A program made the position numbers and the translations under genes. This document shows, one piece after another, positions 4,629 through 5,227 of a DNA stretch of 5,227 nt. Origin of the DNA: Methanoculleus marisnigri (GTDB lineage: Archaea; Halobacteriota; Methanomicrobia; Methanomicrobiales; Methanoculleaceae); assembly GCA_002503885.1 (NCBI GenBank), contig DASQ01000101.1, positions 1 through 5,227 of the forward strand, in the 5' to 3' direction. Numbering within the stretch: the stretch's first letter is position 1; each line of letters starts with the position of its first letter. Under the pieces are notes generated by a model. The model searched no databases, was not told where the DNA came from, and saw only the letters and a list, made by a program, of their open reading frames with translations.

Positions 4629-5227
4629 ATGGCATTGCGAGTCGTCAGCAACTATCTGCGCCTTCCCCAGAAGACGTTCTGGATCCTCGACACGCTCGCG
4701 TACCATGCTAAAAGCATGTACAACGTAGGACTGTACAACGTCCGGCAGCACTACGCCACGCATCAGGAGAACCGTCAGATCCTTCTGGGCCTCCGGCCGG
4801 ATCTTACCTCGGGGGTTGACATCCTGGTCGGATCCTACCTTCCCTACACCCGGAAGAAGGATTTCCCCTACAAAGATTACAGCACCTACGTGCAGTCAAA
4901 GAAGAACGAAAACTACGGATTGCTGCACAGCGATACCGCTCAGCAGACCCTCAAGTCCGTTGAAGAGGCGTACAAAGGGTATTTTGAGCTGCTAAAACTG
5001 TACCGCAAGGGGCAGCTCGAGTACTGCCCGAGCCCTCCGCACTACCTCCAAAAAGACGGTCGGTTCAAGCTGGCGTACCCCCGGGCACACCTGACGATCC
5101 GCAACGGGTCCGTGACGCTCGGCATGTCCCTTACGTTCCGGAAGCAGCACGGCCTGACGGGCAAGGAACTCACGTTCCCGATCCCCCCGTGCATCAAGCC
5201 GCACCAGATCCGAGAGGTCACGATCCT
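4629..5227 (+). CDS. tnpB: TnpB RNA-guided endonuclease / OrfB transposase accessory protein, N-terminal 199 codons (3' truncated by window edge)
   Basis: An open frame from ATG 4629 to the window end without stops or frameshifts, 199 complete codons. The N-terminus resembles OrfB/TnpB: a leading LRLPQKTFWILDTLAYHAKS helix with the MYNVGLYNVRQ segment (about residues 30-40), the conserved SDTAQQTLKSVEEAYKGYFELLK-like helix near 98-121 (Ala-Gln-Gln and the Phe of the FF/YF pair), and then a beta-rich part with LTIRNGSVTLG. The RuvC catalytic motifs and zinc finger lie beyond the window. An in-frame TAA at 4620-4622 immediately before the start fixes ATG 4629 as the first possible start. TnpB is a guide-RNA-dependent nuclease of the element. 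No overlap with the first tnpB fragment exists (one shows the C-terminus, the other the N-terminus), so whether they are copies of the same element cannot be judged from protein sequence. Confidence 0.9.
   Translation, partial: MALRVVSNYLRLPQKTFWILDTLAYHAKSMYNVGLYNVRQHYATHQENRQILLGLRPDLTSGVDILVGSYLPYTRKKDFPYKDYSTYVQSKKNENYGLLHSDTAQQTLKSVEEAYKGYFELLKLYRKGQLEYCPSPPHYLQKDGRFKLAYPRAHLTIRNGSVTLGMSLTFRKQHGLTGKELTFPIPPCIKPHQIREVTI

Larger units (their letters stand above)
4509..5227 (+). mobile_element. Left part of a second IS200/IS605-superfamily tnpB element, inserted in the acyl-CoA synthetase gene
   Basis: Homology to the synthetase stops at about 4508/4509, and what follows is a non-coding left end (4509-4628) with a strong palindrome and then a tnpB gene in plus orientation. 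The host side of the junction reads TTCAT (4504-4508), which is the complement of the synthetase codons ATG AA. Elements of this superfamily insert immediately 3' of a short motif without target duplication, so TTCAT is the predicted target/TAM. No tnpA precedes tnpB, so this is an IS1341-type (tnpB-only) arrangement as far as the left side shows. The right end lies outside the window. Confidence 0.85.

Noticed and set aside
1..5227. CRISPR array, tRNA or rRNA genes, riboswitch, defence system
   Set aside because: No regularly spaced direct repeats, no cloverleaf with CCA-stem signals, no rRNA-like stretch, and no defence genes other than the transposon-borne TnpB nucleases were found by eye.

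Overview
The window looks like an archaeal chromosome segment, most likely from a Methanomicrobiales methanogen (Methanoculleus-like is my best guess; this is inference, not a database match). The grounds are high GC with strong GC-ending codon use, TATA-box promoters, poly-T termination, a deoxyadenosine-deaminase/thioinosine-phosphorylase gene pair of the kind studied in methanogens, and a secreted propeller protein typical of this group. Bacterial transfer into any of these genes is not evident.

Layout. Positions 1-246 are the right end of an IS200/IS605-superfamily (IS1341-like) element: the last 54 codons of tnpB, then a non-coding tail with two stem-loops that ends in a typical right-end hairpin. 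This tail should be the 3' part of the TnpB guide RNA (omegaRNA/reRNA), with the guide read from the flanking DNA starting near 247. Positions 362-2337 hold a two-gene plus-strand operon with an ATGA overlap: a 6-oxopurine-type MTAP-family phosphorylase (S-methyl-5'-thioinosine phosphorylase) and 5'-deoxyadenosine deaminase (DadD). Together they would salvage 5'-deoxyadenosine and methylthioadenosine from radical-SAM and polyamine reactions: deamination first, then phosphorolysis to hypoxanthine plus a sugar phosphate. A T7 tract ends the operon.

Converging on it, with only 10 bp between stop codons, is a minus-strand gene (2348-3670) for a secreted, sequon-rich protein made of a seven-bladed TolB-like propeller and a C-terminal chagasin-type (I42) cysteine-protease-inhibitor domain. 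Its promoter and GTG start can be placed together. Upstream of it on the same strand is the C-terminal 226-residue part of an ACSF2-like acyl-CoA synthetase (3828-4508).

That synthetase gene is cut at about 4508/4509 by a second tnpB element in plus orientation. Its left end carries a perfect 20-bp palindrome at 4526-4545, a TATA box, and a tnpB gene starting at 4629 that is open to the window edge. The two elements share an end design (GCAGGA, 2 nt, 8-bp stem, TTNA tetraloop), and they flank the 4.26-kb host block in direct orientation. The most notable points are the near base-resolution insertion junction with a predicted TTCAT target motif, the predicted guide RNA at the left edge, and the propeller-chagasin fusion.
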